DNA of 64,000 bases, from contig JARGXX010000116.1 of NCBI GenBank assembly GCA_030374765.1, forward strand, positions 310,001-374,000, in the 5' to 3' direction. Source of the DNA: Agarophyton chilense (taxonomy: Eukaryota > Rhodophyta > Florideophyceae > Gracilariales > Gracilariaceae). The notes under the pieces were generated by a model that ran no database searches, had not been told where the DNA came from, and worked only from the letters and a program-made list of their open reading frames with translations. Shown here piece after piece: positions 41,772 to 54,859 of this stretch. Position 1 is the stretch's first letter; each line of letters opens with the position of its first letter. Position numbers and translations under genes: made by a program.

Positions 41772-43685
41772 CTAGCGGCGAGTTCTTTGCTCCAGTGCTT
41801 CGCCAAAGAACTCTGCAGCGTTCACCTGCTCGCACGCTTTTGCAATGAATGGGTGAGCCAACGCTTGCTCAGCAGTGGGACGGTCCGCGGCCTTGATGGC
41901 GCAGCATGTGCGAATGAAGTCACGAAGCTCCCGAGACCATTGCTGCGGATTGGATAGCGCCGGAGCGCCTTGTGTAGCTATCAAGAACATAGCCCGGATT
42001 GGTGACACATCAATATGCGGCGGCCTTCCCTCGGCGCACTCAAACGCCAATACTCCTGTCGACCATATGTCCACCTTGCAATCGTAGTTGCAACCACGAA
42101 TCACCTCAGGCGCCATCCAAAAGGGTGTTCCTACCACAGTATTGCGTTTGCCGGATCTATTCGACAGTTGAGCGCAAAACCCGAAGTCGGCTACTTTAAC
42201 AGATCCATCCATGTCGAGTAACACGTTATCTCCCTTAATATCGCGATGCACACGACGAGTGGTGTGCAAACTTTGAAGTCCCTTAAGTGCCTCACGGCAA
42301 ATGTAGGCGACCACGCTCTCATCCATTGGCTCTATCTGCACTGCTCCGGACGAGGAGGCACTTGCACGGCCACGATGTGCATTGGGCGTTGGAACACGTC
42401 TTCCGAGGAGCAAATCCGCCAAAGTACCTGCCGAGACGTATTCCATCACAATCCATAGTTCATTCCCGCATCGAAAAGAGTCATAACACTCGACCAGGTT
42501 GTCAGAATCGTGGTTTTCTTGCATCACATGTACTTCGAACTTGTACAGCTTCCAATCACGCTCGTTTTCCGGCTTGACTTTCTTCAACGCCACGAATCGT
42601 CCATTTCTATCCACTGCGCGGAACACGTTCCCGCAAGATCCTTCCCCAATATGCTCCATTCGTTTGAACAGCTTATGTGGGTCATCTTCGCGGAAGTTGG
42701 CATCCAGATGTTCCGGAATGGCGTCGGGGAGGTTTTGTCGCCTTTCCGCGCCGATAAAACTCTCCATGTAGTCGGAATCTAGTTCGTTGACAACGCATGT
42801 TTCCACTTCCTTCTGTGGGGGTGTTGTTTGGGCTTGCGACTGAGACGGTGGTCGAACAAGGTTGGAAATGTTCGCCAACGGAAAGGAAGGAGGTGTTCTG
42901 TAAACTGGCTTAGAGCGCCCCGAATTGATTTTCCTTTGTGGTGACGAAGTATTAGGGGTCTCCGTACGGCAGCTTATCGGTCGACTGAATATTTCATCGG
43001 TGGCGTCATCAAACGAGGCCATGCCCGGAATCTCCATCCTTTCCAACACAATTGGCGGTAGAGCTCTTGACAGGGAATTATGCACTTCTTTTCTGACGCC
43101 TAAACTGGGATCCGATGTCTTCGAGAAGTTTAGCACATCGATTACGGCCTCCGGGTTGGCAGCTGCCTCGTCTGGCAATATGCCGGAGTACATGAGTATT
43201 GTCTCCCATGCCCTCGGCAACCCCGCGAAGCCAGTAGGATTCTGGGGATCAACGAAGACATGAACTTCGTGTCGCATGCGAATTGGACGAGATACCTGGC
43301 TTTTTGATCCGGGAGATCCTCGTCGCTTCACCTCTGCGGACTGCTTTGGCCGTGGTACCGTTTTGGTCACTGGACGCCTGGTTCGTATCGGCGATTCATG
43401 GGGGGTTGAGGTTGGAGATGATTCGAGACTGGATAACTCAGTATAATGTTCGGAAAAACTTCTGAGAGGAGGAAGAGGCAGTGCCGGGGGCGATTTAGTG
43501 TTGTCGGGGCTGCGTCTGCCACGAGGAATAACTGCACGTGTCATAAACTCATCAATGCCTTTGTAGAGGCCCGTGTTTGGATCACATTCGACGTGAGCGA
43601 CGAGACGAAAGTCAAATGGTTCCGAAATGTGAACGGACGGTGGCGATGGATGGTTTTCCTTGCCCCGTGCGTGCCTACGGCGCAT
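41772..43685 (-). CDS. PAK/STE20-family protein kinase with two CRIB motifs
   Basis: 637 residues from the ATG at 43685 (the frame extends to 43775 only through a TTG). Residues ~19-46 contain ISEPFDFRLVAHVECD then PNTGLYKG, and residues ~131-160 contain VSRPIRMRHEVHVFVD then PTGFAGLPRAW; both fit the CRIB pattern I/V-S-x-P...H-x-x-HV...TG-x-x-G that binds Rac/Cdc42-type GTPases. The second is followed by the usual autoinhibitory-like helix (ETILMYSGILPDEAAANPEAV). The kinase domain covers ~340-612: GEGSCGNVF, VALKKV, HRDIKGDN, DFG and GTPFWMAPE, which is the STE20/PAK activation segment. An insert of ~25 residues (RRVPTPNAHRGRASASSSG) interrupts the middle of the catalytic domain. PAKs act on actin and polarity downstream of small GTPases. 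Confidence 0.93.
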   Translation of the reverse strand: MRRRHARGKENHPSPPSVHISEPFDFRLVAHVECDPNTGLYKGIDEFMTRAVIPRGRRSPDNTKSPPALPLPPLRSFSEHYTELSSLESSPTSTPHESPIRTRRPVTKTVPRPKQSAEVKRRGSPGSKSQVSRPIRMRHEVHVFVDPQNPTGFAGLPRAWETILMYSGILPDEAAANPEAVIDVLNFSKTSDPSLGVRKEVHNSLSRALPPIVLERMEIPGMASFDDATDEIFSRPISCRTETPNTSSPQRKINSGRSKPVYRTPPSFPLANISNLVRPPSQSQAQTTPPQKEVETCVVNELDSDYMESFIGAERRQNLPDAIPEHLDANFREDDPHKLFKRMEHIGEGSCGNVFRAVDRNGRFVALKKVKPENERDWKLYKFEVHVMQENHDSDNLVECYDSFRCGNELWIVMEYVSAGTLADLLLGRRVPTPNAHRGRASASSSGAVQIEPMDESVVAYICREALKGLQSLHTTRRVHRDIKGDNVLLDMDGSVKVADFGFCAQLSNRSGKRNTVVGTPFWMAPEVIRGCNYDCKVDIWSTGVLAFECAEGRPPHIDVSPIRAMFLIATQGAPALSNPQQWSRELRDFIRTCCAIKAADRPTAEQALAHPFIAKACEQVNAAEFFGEALEQRTRR

Positions 43686-45975
<2,290 letters not shown>

Positions 45976-46599
45976 CCTGTACATCTGAGGAACAGTGCCA
46001 TTTGGATAGCTTGAGAATTAAGCAAAATCAAGTACGTTTCGCCGCGCTGCGATTCATAATCGTACGTAAACGAACGAATCATCGCGAATAGCTCTTATGC
46101 CGGGTGATATCCAATCAAGTCAGAAGGCTTCATGACTGGCTTCTGAACTTGGAACTTCGCTTGGTACAGAAGAACGATATCATGCTAACCTCTACGAGAG
46201 ATGTGGAATGAACTGTTGTTTCGTTTTGTGTGTTGGCTTGAGTTGATTTTCGTGCCGGAAAAAAGAGGATTGCAGCACGTCTCTAACAACTGAGTTTTTG
46301 ATAAACTACAAGATCTGGTGATACAGGGACTGTACTGCATATTGAACGGTACACATATCACCCGGATCGATCCGCCAAAGAATAGGGCCTATCTTACTTA
46401 CCTACGGAGAATGCGGGAAAAAATGTGCAGTGAGATAGGCATGTTGCGAACAAACATGGGATTCTTGAAAAGGGGGCATAGAGCCTCGAACTGCGAATAA
46501 GAAAAAATAAGTTTCCGTTGTTCTTTGTGCCTCCCAGTTGCGGCGTATCACCCAACCTCTACCAAACCTATTTCCTCACTGCTTGATCAAGAGCAAAGG
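45976..46599. other. Intergenic region before the inverted repeat
   Basis: 624 bp between RF1 and the left arm; nothing recognised. A short frame at 46318-46500 has no features. Confidence 0.5.
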
Positions 46600-46799
46600 T
46601 AGCTTCATTGTATAGCTGCAGGATTCCTCGGCATTTGCAATCGAATTTGTCCGCCTCGAAGAACAGAAATCCTCACATCATCATTGGTTTTCAGCCAGTG
46701 CACATAGGAATACATGCATGAGCATGGAAGATGGAAAGTGCTCCATACCAAGCAGTGGACCTGCTTCGCAAAGGAAGCCCGGTTACAATCAGTGCTCCT

Positions 46800-46880
46800 G
46801 AGTGGCGGGCATCTTTGCTGATTTACGGGTTGTGAATCAGCAAAGATCAGCAAAGATGCACGCCACTCCAAAGATGCACG
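46800..46880 (+). repeat. Imperfect hairpin in the outer arm
   Basis: GAGTGGCGGGCATCTTTG-CTGATT is followed after an 11-nt loop by AATCAGCAAAGAT, then by a duplicated CAGCAAAGATGCACGCCACTC. The stem is strong and its 3' half is partially duplicated twice. A mirror copy is in the right arm (~53503-53583). Confidence 0.75.
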
Positions 46881-47086
46881 CCACTCCAGAGCGCTGATTG
46901 ATGGGCTGCAGGATGTGTGAGCTGGTTTTCATCTACTCTTGGCCAGAAGAATATTCACGGGCACCATATCTTTCTCGCCACCAAGTAGGAGTTGATGGTT
47001 GTACTCTTGGAGAATCGATAGATTGGCCCACAGTCAAAAGCAGAGGTGCATGGAAACGCGACACAAGGTTTGGAAAGGACCACGGC

Positions 47087-47216
47087 AAAAAACCACGACA
47101 GAGAGCCACGACAGAGAGCCACGGCAGAGAGCCACGGCAGAGAGCCACGATAGAGAGCCACCACAAAGAGCCACCAAAAAGAGCCACGACAGAGAGCTTC
47201 CACAAAGAACCACGAC
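47087..47216 (+). repeat. 13-bp tandem repeat, ten units (left arm)
   Basis: Ten units based on AGAGAGCCACGAC, with drift in the last units. The period of 13 rotates the reading frame, which explains why both strands stay open here. The mirror copy is at 53167-53296. Confidence 0.93.
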
Positions 47217-48273
47217 GCTTGAATTATACTGAGTTGCATGCGCGCCGTGGCCCAAACGCACAACTGAAAAAAGGAAACCCCAGGCCTGGGAACCTTTTCG
47301 GACCCGCGGTCCCATCGCGCTGTCCCAGGACAAGGGTCATCACTCCCCCGCCCTACCCGTTCCGTTCAGACCCCGGGCGCTGAATCCCGTGTCCCAGGGC
47401 AGGGGTGCTTCACGTCCCTGCCCTAACCTTTCCGCCAGCGACTCAATTCGGGCCCGGGGCGATCAAATCCCCGGTTCCCTGGACAGGTGTCCCACTCCCG
47501 CCCATTGTGTGCACGGTTTCCAAGTTGTTCCACTTCTTCTTCTTCTTCTTCTTCGGCTGCTGGGCTACCGGAGGATCCCACTCCCCGTGTAGCCCCTTCT
47601 GGGGCGCTCATCTCCCAGGAATCGATCTCGGTCTTCCTTCGTCGGTGGCGGTATTTTTTCCATTCCGCCAGTGACCCGGGCCCGGGTCGATGCAGTGGCC
47701 GTTTCGAATGGTACTTGAAGCTGATTTGGGAGCAGCTGTCCCTGCAAGCTCATGTTTTGGTGTACTTTGGGTGAGTTGGTGTGGAGTTGTACTACCCAAC
47801 TTTTCGAGGTGAACGTGAAAATAAACGACTACCACGCTACAAACCACTACGCGGTGGTGAAAATGGGTGGAAGTCGTGAAGAATGAGCGGGATTGTCGCT
47901 ACGAAGGTACGGAGGTATCTCCGAACAGCGCCGCGAACGCATCAGCGAGCCGGTGTTGTGTCTATTGTTGAGATCGAGGTGGCCAACGTGCGAATCGCGT
48001 GTGGCCCTGGCCCACATGGTGTGGGCAAGGTTGTTGCATTTGCATGACGCACCACCATTGGTCCACGCGGACGCCCAATCAGTACATTCAGATCGAACGA
48101 GCGCAGTTCCCTTCGTAATGTGCACGTGTGTTGTCCAGCCTGCCCCTCAGCTTTCCGCTCTCCACGACACCACTTCACGGCAACACTTCTCGAATGGTTT
48201 CCGAGTGTATCTACAAACAACACGCCATCTTTTCCACCCCTCGACACAGTCGTCGTCAAGTCTTGGAGATTTT

Positions 48274-51200
48274 CTTGCGCAAGCGGCGAAGTTGTCCTGT
48301 ACAACCCGACAAAACGGCACAGTAGAGCGCCGGTACATGCGGCGGCAGCGCCATAGGATCGGCTACTCCACCAAGTCTGTAACTCGCACAGAGTGCTGCA
48401 CTATCAACACTTATCTCGTATGCCGTGCATGGTTGGCCTCGACGTTTTCAGACGCCTCGCTTACGGCTTGTCCTATATAAATTGCAGACGTTTCTCTTCT
48501 TCCTTCTATTTGCGAAGGATTTCTACACGCTCAGAAACCTGCTTGGAACGAACACGACAACAACCTTGGCAAATACGTACTGTACCGTCATCGGCTGGGA
48601 TGAACCTGTCCTCTTGCTCCACACACTTGGCTGCTACATCTACTTGATGCGGAGAATGCATAAAATCTGAAGATCGTTTCCAGCAGCATGAAATGCTTTT
48701 GCTACCCACGACTATTGCTTTCTTTATCACATTATCTTCTTTATTCAAGCTCTAGAGATCTTCCGTAGAGCAGCAAAAGTCCGCAACTGCTGCACCAGGC
48801 CCTTATCGGCTTGTGACTAGCACTTTTAAGCAGCTCTTAAATGGTACAGATCAGTAGAGCATTGCAAGAGTGGGGTGCGTATCGTCCCGCCTGAACCAAG
48901 GGTATTCTCCTTGACAATATCTTAAACAGATATTGTGTCGTACAAAGCAAATACAGTGCCATTCAAATCTTAGCCAAAAAAAAGCCGGAGAAGCATTTTT
49001 AGCTAAAAAGAGCCGAGGAAGCAGTTGAGCATGCTTTCGAAAGAATCAATTGGTCGTCCCGCACGGTCAAAGACTGACAAGGAAGTTCGGTGTCTTTGTT
49101 GGAAGTTTTGGCACCAAAGTGGCAATTGCAGAGCGCTTTGTCGGGGTGGATCCTTTCGTCGACGAATTCCCGTCTGCTAGAAGTCTAACGAAGAAATGGT
49201 GGTGAGAAGGAAGGGGAAATATTCGCTAATGAAACGCGTTTGCGGTTGAAAGGATGTAGGAGTTCTGGTAGTTATTTCCAGAAACGTCATTTTGTGTGTG
49301 TATTTGCGTTTGTTTCTCTGAGAAAGAAAAAGAGATATAAGGAGAATGCGTGAATGAATTTCTAGACAGAGAAACTGTACATAACCCTTCCTCAAACCTG
49401 CGAGACGAAGCTATGAGCCCATTGGTGAAAGGAACGCGATATGCTACCATGAGACGCAATGGTAATACTCGATCAGGTTTGCCCTCTTCCTTTCATGATA
49501 GAACTCAGTCCATTATAGAAAACACAACCGTTTCATCACCAGTCCGACGAGGTGAACACACCGCGCGCCACCGACGCCAGGTGCGCCTCATTTACAGGAC
49601 CTTGAATAGAAATGGAAAACCACTGCAACTTGCTGTTCATGTCGCCTGTAATGGCCCCGGATAGTTCTGCATACAAAGTGAAACCCCGGATAATGACCAA
49701 AGCACAAGTGAATTCCGCGTTTGTACGTCCGACTGGAAAGAAAACATCGAAAAGATTTGTTGTGGGCTTAATACGGGCATGTGCAGCGTGAACAAGGACT
49801 TACATGGAGTAAATGTGGCTGGACGATGGTGCTTATTCCCGACTTCCTCCTATTTGAGTTCATTGTACATCAGACACATAGAGAAGAAACCTTGTATGCA
49901 AACCAGGGCTGGCGTCGAAAATGTTACAATGTGAGTGAGTGATATGTCCAGCTCTACTGCGTTGTGAAATGCTAGAAACATGGGCAGTATCTGTTGACCA
50001 ACGCTTTGATGTTTGAGTAGCAGATAGGCCCCATATGACATACTTGGGCAACGAGTTGACGACATCGCCCGTGATGCAGACAATAACACGAGTGCACTTC
50101 TAAGCTTTCGATCCGAATGCATTTGTCGAGCGCCCGCTCGAGCAAATGAGAGTCGGCGATGCAAATGCACCAACAAAACTCCGAGAAGAGGCGTTTGCGG
50201 CACCAAGAGAAAAGACAGCCAAGGTCTCTTTTCGGCGCCCCGGGGTTTCAAGATCACTACTACAGTGTTTCTTCTTTACCTGTAACAGAAACAACAACAA
50301 CAACTACAAGGCCCTCAAACAATTCATTGACGGAGACACCGTGGAAACAATGCTTGTGAACATAGAATACAATTTTGAGCCAAGATCTGTCGACTGAGCT
50401 CTCTCGTCTGTCTACTGTCAAAATATCTGTTATTCAATACACCTGTTCCAGATTTAGCTTCACAGCGTTTCACACGGCTTCTGATTCGATCGGTTCAAGT
50501 TGGCGGAATAAAAAGAACTACAGTCACTGAAAAACAATAACATGGGTCGAAGCAACCGGGCATAAACTGGAAACATTTAGAAGCAAAAGAGCGGCGGGGG
50601 GTGGGGGGGTGGGGATTCATCTCATCTGCAAGAAGTTGGTTTTCCCATGGCGCGAATGGAAACGCTGCTGGAAAAGTGTATAAACGACCGTGCTTCTCTC
50701 TTGACCAAAACCTGCGCTTGTGAAGACAGCTATCACCAATTCAACTTCAAGTAGCGTTCGAAACAGTGACCTGATCAACTCAAGCCTGAGTCATAGGCGG
50801 AATGGGAAAAAAATGCCACAGAACGAAATAGACCCAACCGAGTCTGATAGCCGACGAAAAAATGGAATTGAATAGAATAAAGGGCCTATATCGAAGAGCT
50901 ATGCAGGGGGCTAGCTAGATACTTCATCATCCCGATACCCGAATTCAGTTGCGAGTGAAAAGGAACGGGCAAGGAGATGTCCTGCCTCTATTCTGATCAT
51001 TGCAGCAAAGCCTCTGCAGGAAGGCATGGAATACTGTCGGCGTAAGCTCAAGTTCTTTTCAGCATTACATACGTCCGATGGCGGCAGTTCAATTATTGTC
51101 TTAGAACAGTCAGCTTTTAATTGCAATATCTCGGAGGCGTTACAATCTCCAATTGGAATCTAGGAATTTGTAATATATGGACACAGACAGACATTTCTGG

Positions 51201-52106
51201 CTCTTTTTTTCTCAGTTAAGCACTGATTTTCTTTTCGTTCTGTAAAGCGATTGTCAACCCGAGTGATCAAGTCATTTTCCCACAAATCTCGCTCCTGTAA
51301 ACACCTTCATTTTGGCAATCCAGACAGAGATTCTCATAGATGACAATAGCCTGGTTTTGCGTCGATATTATACGACATGTATTTGGGACTCTTTTTTCGA
51401 TGAAACCGCCCGTACCGTCATTCTACCGATAACAAAGAGTCAAGTTGTTCCATTCCGCTGCCAGACGGTGTCATATAGCCAACACCTAACAATCAAGCAA
51501 GGCTTTAGAGTAGGAGAATCTGATAATTGTTGGGCGATGAACTGGATTGCTACAGCTAAACAACGCTATATGGTTGAAGGGTTATGTTTCCGTCTTCTCC
51601 TTTACACTTTTTATAGTTTATCACTTGTGCAGCTCACAACTGAAAAATGGGGTGACGTTTCCTGTTATGATAGACAGAAAAAATCGCTTGCAGATGTGAA
51701 GGAGCCATTTCGAGTTGCAATCAAGCTACCGTCTCTCACAACAGAGTTGGTGGAGTTGTTGAAAAACAGGTACAGTTCATATGAATGCCGTCACGACAGG
51801 GAAGATTAACCACGGAAACTAGTCTCAGCCGAAACGCAATCCGAGTGTCCAGCCTGCTTCGCAGTCCTTCCAAGCTTATCAAATGCTATCAAGGTATGGT
51901 GACATGGGCACATATCCACCATGAAGAAGAAGTTTTGATTTTAGTCGCCATTTTGGGAACCAGATACGTTAAAAAATGATACCTTTAACGCTCCGTAACC
52001 AAGAGTTGTTGCTTCTTTTCGTAATCAAATACTTAAGGGCACAAAAAAGCTCAACAAGGCAAGTCCAATATCGTTCGCAGGCTTTGTACAGCTGCGCTAA
52101 AAAATA
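48274..52106. other. Unique 3.8-kb core between the inverted arms
   Basis: AT-richer than the arms. The best open pieces are 51312-51809 + (165 codons but starting at TTG; first ATG far inside), 49350-49664 + (starts at GTG) and 50146-50397 + (83 codons with an ATG, ending YNFEPRSVD). A + strand stretch at 49031-49204 shows GRPARSKTDKE in one frame and GTKVAIAERF in the next, faintly like a transposase helix-turn-helix split by a frameshift, but too short to call. No RNase H, DDE or rolling-circle motif was seen. These could be exons of an intron-containing gene or decayed remains. Confidence 0.5.
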
Positions 52107-53783
52107 AAAATCTCCAAGACTTGACGACGACTGTGTCGAGGGGTGGAAAAGATGGCGTGTTGTTTGTAGATACACTCGGAAACCATTCGAGAAGTGTTGC
52201 CGTGAAGTGGTGTCGTGGAGAGCGGAAAGCTGAGGGGCAGGCTGGACAACACACGTGCACATTACGAAGGGAACTGCGCTCGTTCGATCTGAATGTACTG
52301 ATTGGGCGTCCGCGTGGACCAATGGTGGTGCGTCATGCAAATGCAACAACCTTGCCCACACCATGTGGGCCAGGGCCACACGCGATTCGCACGTTGGCCA
52401 CCTCGATCTCAACAATAGACACAACACCGGCTCGCTGATGCGTTCGCGGCGCTGTTCGGAGATACCTCCGTACCTTCGTAGCGACAATCCCGCTCATTCT
52501 TCACGACTTCCACCCATTTTCACCACCGCGTAGTGGTTTGTAGCGTGGTAGTCGTTTATTTTCACGTTCACCTCGAAAAGTTGGGTAGTACAACTCCACA
52601 CCAACTCACCCAAAGTACACCAAAACATGAGCTTGCAGGGACAGCTGCTCCCAAATCAGCTTCAAGTACCATTCGAAACGGCCACTGCATCGACCCGGGC
52701 CCGGGTCACTGGCGGAATGGAAAAAATACCGCCACCGACGAAGGAAGACCGAGATCGATTCCTGGGAGATGAGCGCCCCAGAAGGGGCTACACGGGGAGT
52801 GGGATCCTCCGGTAGCCCAGCAGCCGAAGAAGAAGAAGAAGAAGAAGAAGTGGAACAACTTGGAAACCGTGCACACAATGGGCGGGAGTGGGACACCTGT
52901 CCAGGGAACCGGGGATTTGATCGCCCCGGGCCCGAATTGAGTCGCTGGCGGAAAGGTTAGGGCAGGGACGTGAAGCACCCCTGCCCTGGGACACGGGATT
53001 CAGCGCCCGGGGTCTGAACGGAACGGGTAGGGCGGGGGAGTGATGACCCTTGTCCTGGGACAGCGCGATGGGACCGCGGGTCCGAAAAGGTTCCCAGGCC
53101 TGGGGTTTCCTTTTTTCAGTTGTGCGTTTGGGCCACGGCGCGCATGCAACTCAGTATAATTCAAGCGTCGTGGTTCTTTGTGGAAGCTCTCTGTCGTGGC
53201 TCTTTTTGGTGGCTCTTTGTGGTGGCTCTCTATCGTGGCTCTCTGCCGTGGCTCTCTGCCGTGGCTCTCTGTCGTGGCTCTCTGTCGTGGTTTTTTGCCG
53301 TGGTCCTTTCCAAACCTTGTGTCGCGTTTCCATGCACCTCTGCTTTTGACTGTGGGCCAATCTATCGATTCTCCAAGAGTACAACCATCAACTCCTACTT
53401 GGTGGCGAGAAAGATATGGTGCCCGTGAATATTCTTCTGGCCAAGAGTAGATGAAAACCAGCTCACACATCCTGCAGCCCATCAATCAGCGCTCTGGAGT
53501 GGCGTGCATCTTTGGAGTGGCGTGCATCTTTGCTGATCTTTGCTGATTCACAACCCGTAAATCAGCAAAGATGCCCGCCACTCAGGAGCACTGATTGTAA
53601 CCGGGCTTCCTTTGCGAAGCAGGTCCACTGCTTGGTATGGAGCACTTTCCATCTTCCATGCTCATGCATGTATTCCTATGTGCACTGGCTGAAAACCAAT
53701 GATGATGTGAGGATTTCTGTTCTTCGAGGCGGACAAATTCGATTGCAAATGCTGAGGAATCCTGCAGCTATGCAATAAAACTA
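52107..53783 (-). repeat. Right arm of the 1.67-kb inverted repeat
   Basis: Reverse complement of the left arm, 3 bp longer because of one more GAA unit in the microsatellite (~52826-52850). The 13-bp tandem repeat is at 53167-53296. Similarity ends outside about 53783. Confidence 0.95.
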
Positions 53784-54859
53784 TATTCATTCTTTACCAA
53801 GACGAAAATAAAGCAAGATTGGGTCTACTGGATTTGAGAAGGCGACGGTAATAAAGGGATGATGAAAGTTTGAGCCAAAGCATTGCGTGTTCTTCTCTGT
53901 AACAGTTACGTCATTCTGAGTACGAGTACGAACTGTGAGATTTGCTATTGCTTTCGTGATTGGGTGGTTGAAGCTGCGCATCGACTGCGACGACAACGAT
54001 GGCGGTTTAAACGACGGCTGATTTAAGTGAAGATTTGTCCGTCTAGGACAAGCGAACATGTCCCTATGGTTGTTAGGTAATTCTCCGGCTCAGGCTGGAA
54101 CTTGCCCAGGAATGATATTCGCAATATGTATATGTAGCACCGTAGGAACTGGCTGTTTCTGACTGCTCTCCTTGCCGCGTCTCGGAGTAAAGTGAGCTGT
54201 GCTTAGCACATCCTGTCCGTATTACCCCACTCATATCGATACTGCCCTGTGTATTGCAACTTGGCCAGCTTGATGTATGCGTCGCGCCTCTCGCTGGCGA
54301 AAGAAGCAAGGGCGGGAAAGCGGGACGGTGACCGCGCTGTCGCTGCAAAAATGGGCAAGTGTGAGGGAAACAAGGCAGCAGCGTACCTACGCCGCACCAC
54401 TTATGAGAGGATAGGGCTTGCACCCACTACAGAAGCGCGATGGGGGCCATGTTAAGCAGACCTCACTGACATTGAGCGAGAGTGCGGATACGTTGGTGAT
54501 TGTGAGCTCTACCTTCGGAGCCGCCTATCGCAGTTCTGCTTGATGCGGCGCGGGATCGGGCGCGTGTTTGAGGTACGTGATTGACACTGCGGACTTCATC
54601 ATGCTCGTGTTAACGGAAACTTGCATCCCAGGCTACTAAAACCTGGGCTCAATCTCACCACTCTTCATACCAGCTATCAACACATGTTCATCGTTCTTCA
54701 GCGCACTCTTTCTGACGTAGGAAAGGTTGCAAATAACACATTTAATTAGCTCTTTCACAATCGAAATCAACTTTCTTAACCAAAATATCGTCCACTGTGG
54801 CATCATTTGCTTCAGCGATTGCCTGAATTTCCTTCACCTCGAAGCATCAGCTTATCAAA
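53784..54859. other. Intergenic region after the inverted repeat
   Basis: 1076 bp upstream of the pseudouridine synthase. Small opposing frames at 54073-54455 overlap and are not supported. Confidence 0.5.

Larger units (their letters stand above)
46600..48273 (+). repeat. Left arm of the 1.67-kb inverted repeat
   Basis: The arm carries, from outside in: a hairpin region (46800-46880), a 13-bp tandem repeat (47087-47216), GC-rich ~75-bp degenerate repeats (about 47290-47500, with a related piece near 47665), a CTT microsatellite (~47533-47554) and a less repetitive inner part (47700-48273). Identity with the right arm ends at 48273 in GTCTTGGAGATTTT. Confidence 0.95.
46600..53783. mobile_element. 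Putative long-terminal-inverted-repeat element or inverted duplication
   Basis: Two arms, 46600-48273 and 52107-53783, are inverted copies of each other around a unique 3833-bp core. Paired positions add up to 100383 in the outer part and 100380 after a 3-bp indel. Comparing conceptual translations of both arms shows near-total identity; visible differences are one extra CTT/GAA unit and several transitions in the outermost ~45 bp. No transposase was recognised and no target-site duplication was found at the outer edges, so the mobile nature is inferred from structure. An alternative is a recent inverted segmental duplication without transposition. Confidence 0.55.

Noticed and set aside
47087..47216. 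Possible CRISPR-like array
   Set aside because: Units are 13 bp and directly adjacent with no unique spacers, in a eukaryotic nuclear context.
46898..47383. 161-codon basic open frame inside the inverted-repeat arm
   Set aside because: It translates the 13-bp tandem array, whose period keeps several frames open on both strands; repeated RATTESHD-like peptides are a repeat artefact.
49031..49204. Helix-turn-helix-like transposase fragment
   Set aside because: The two suggestive peptides lie in different frames, are under 50 residues each and carry no catalytic motif.
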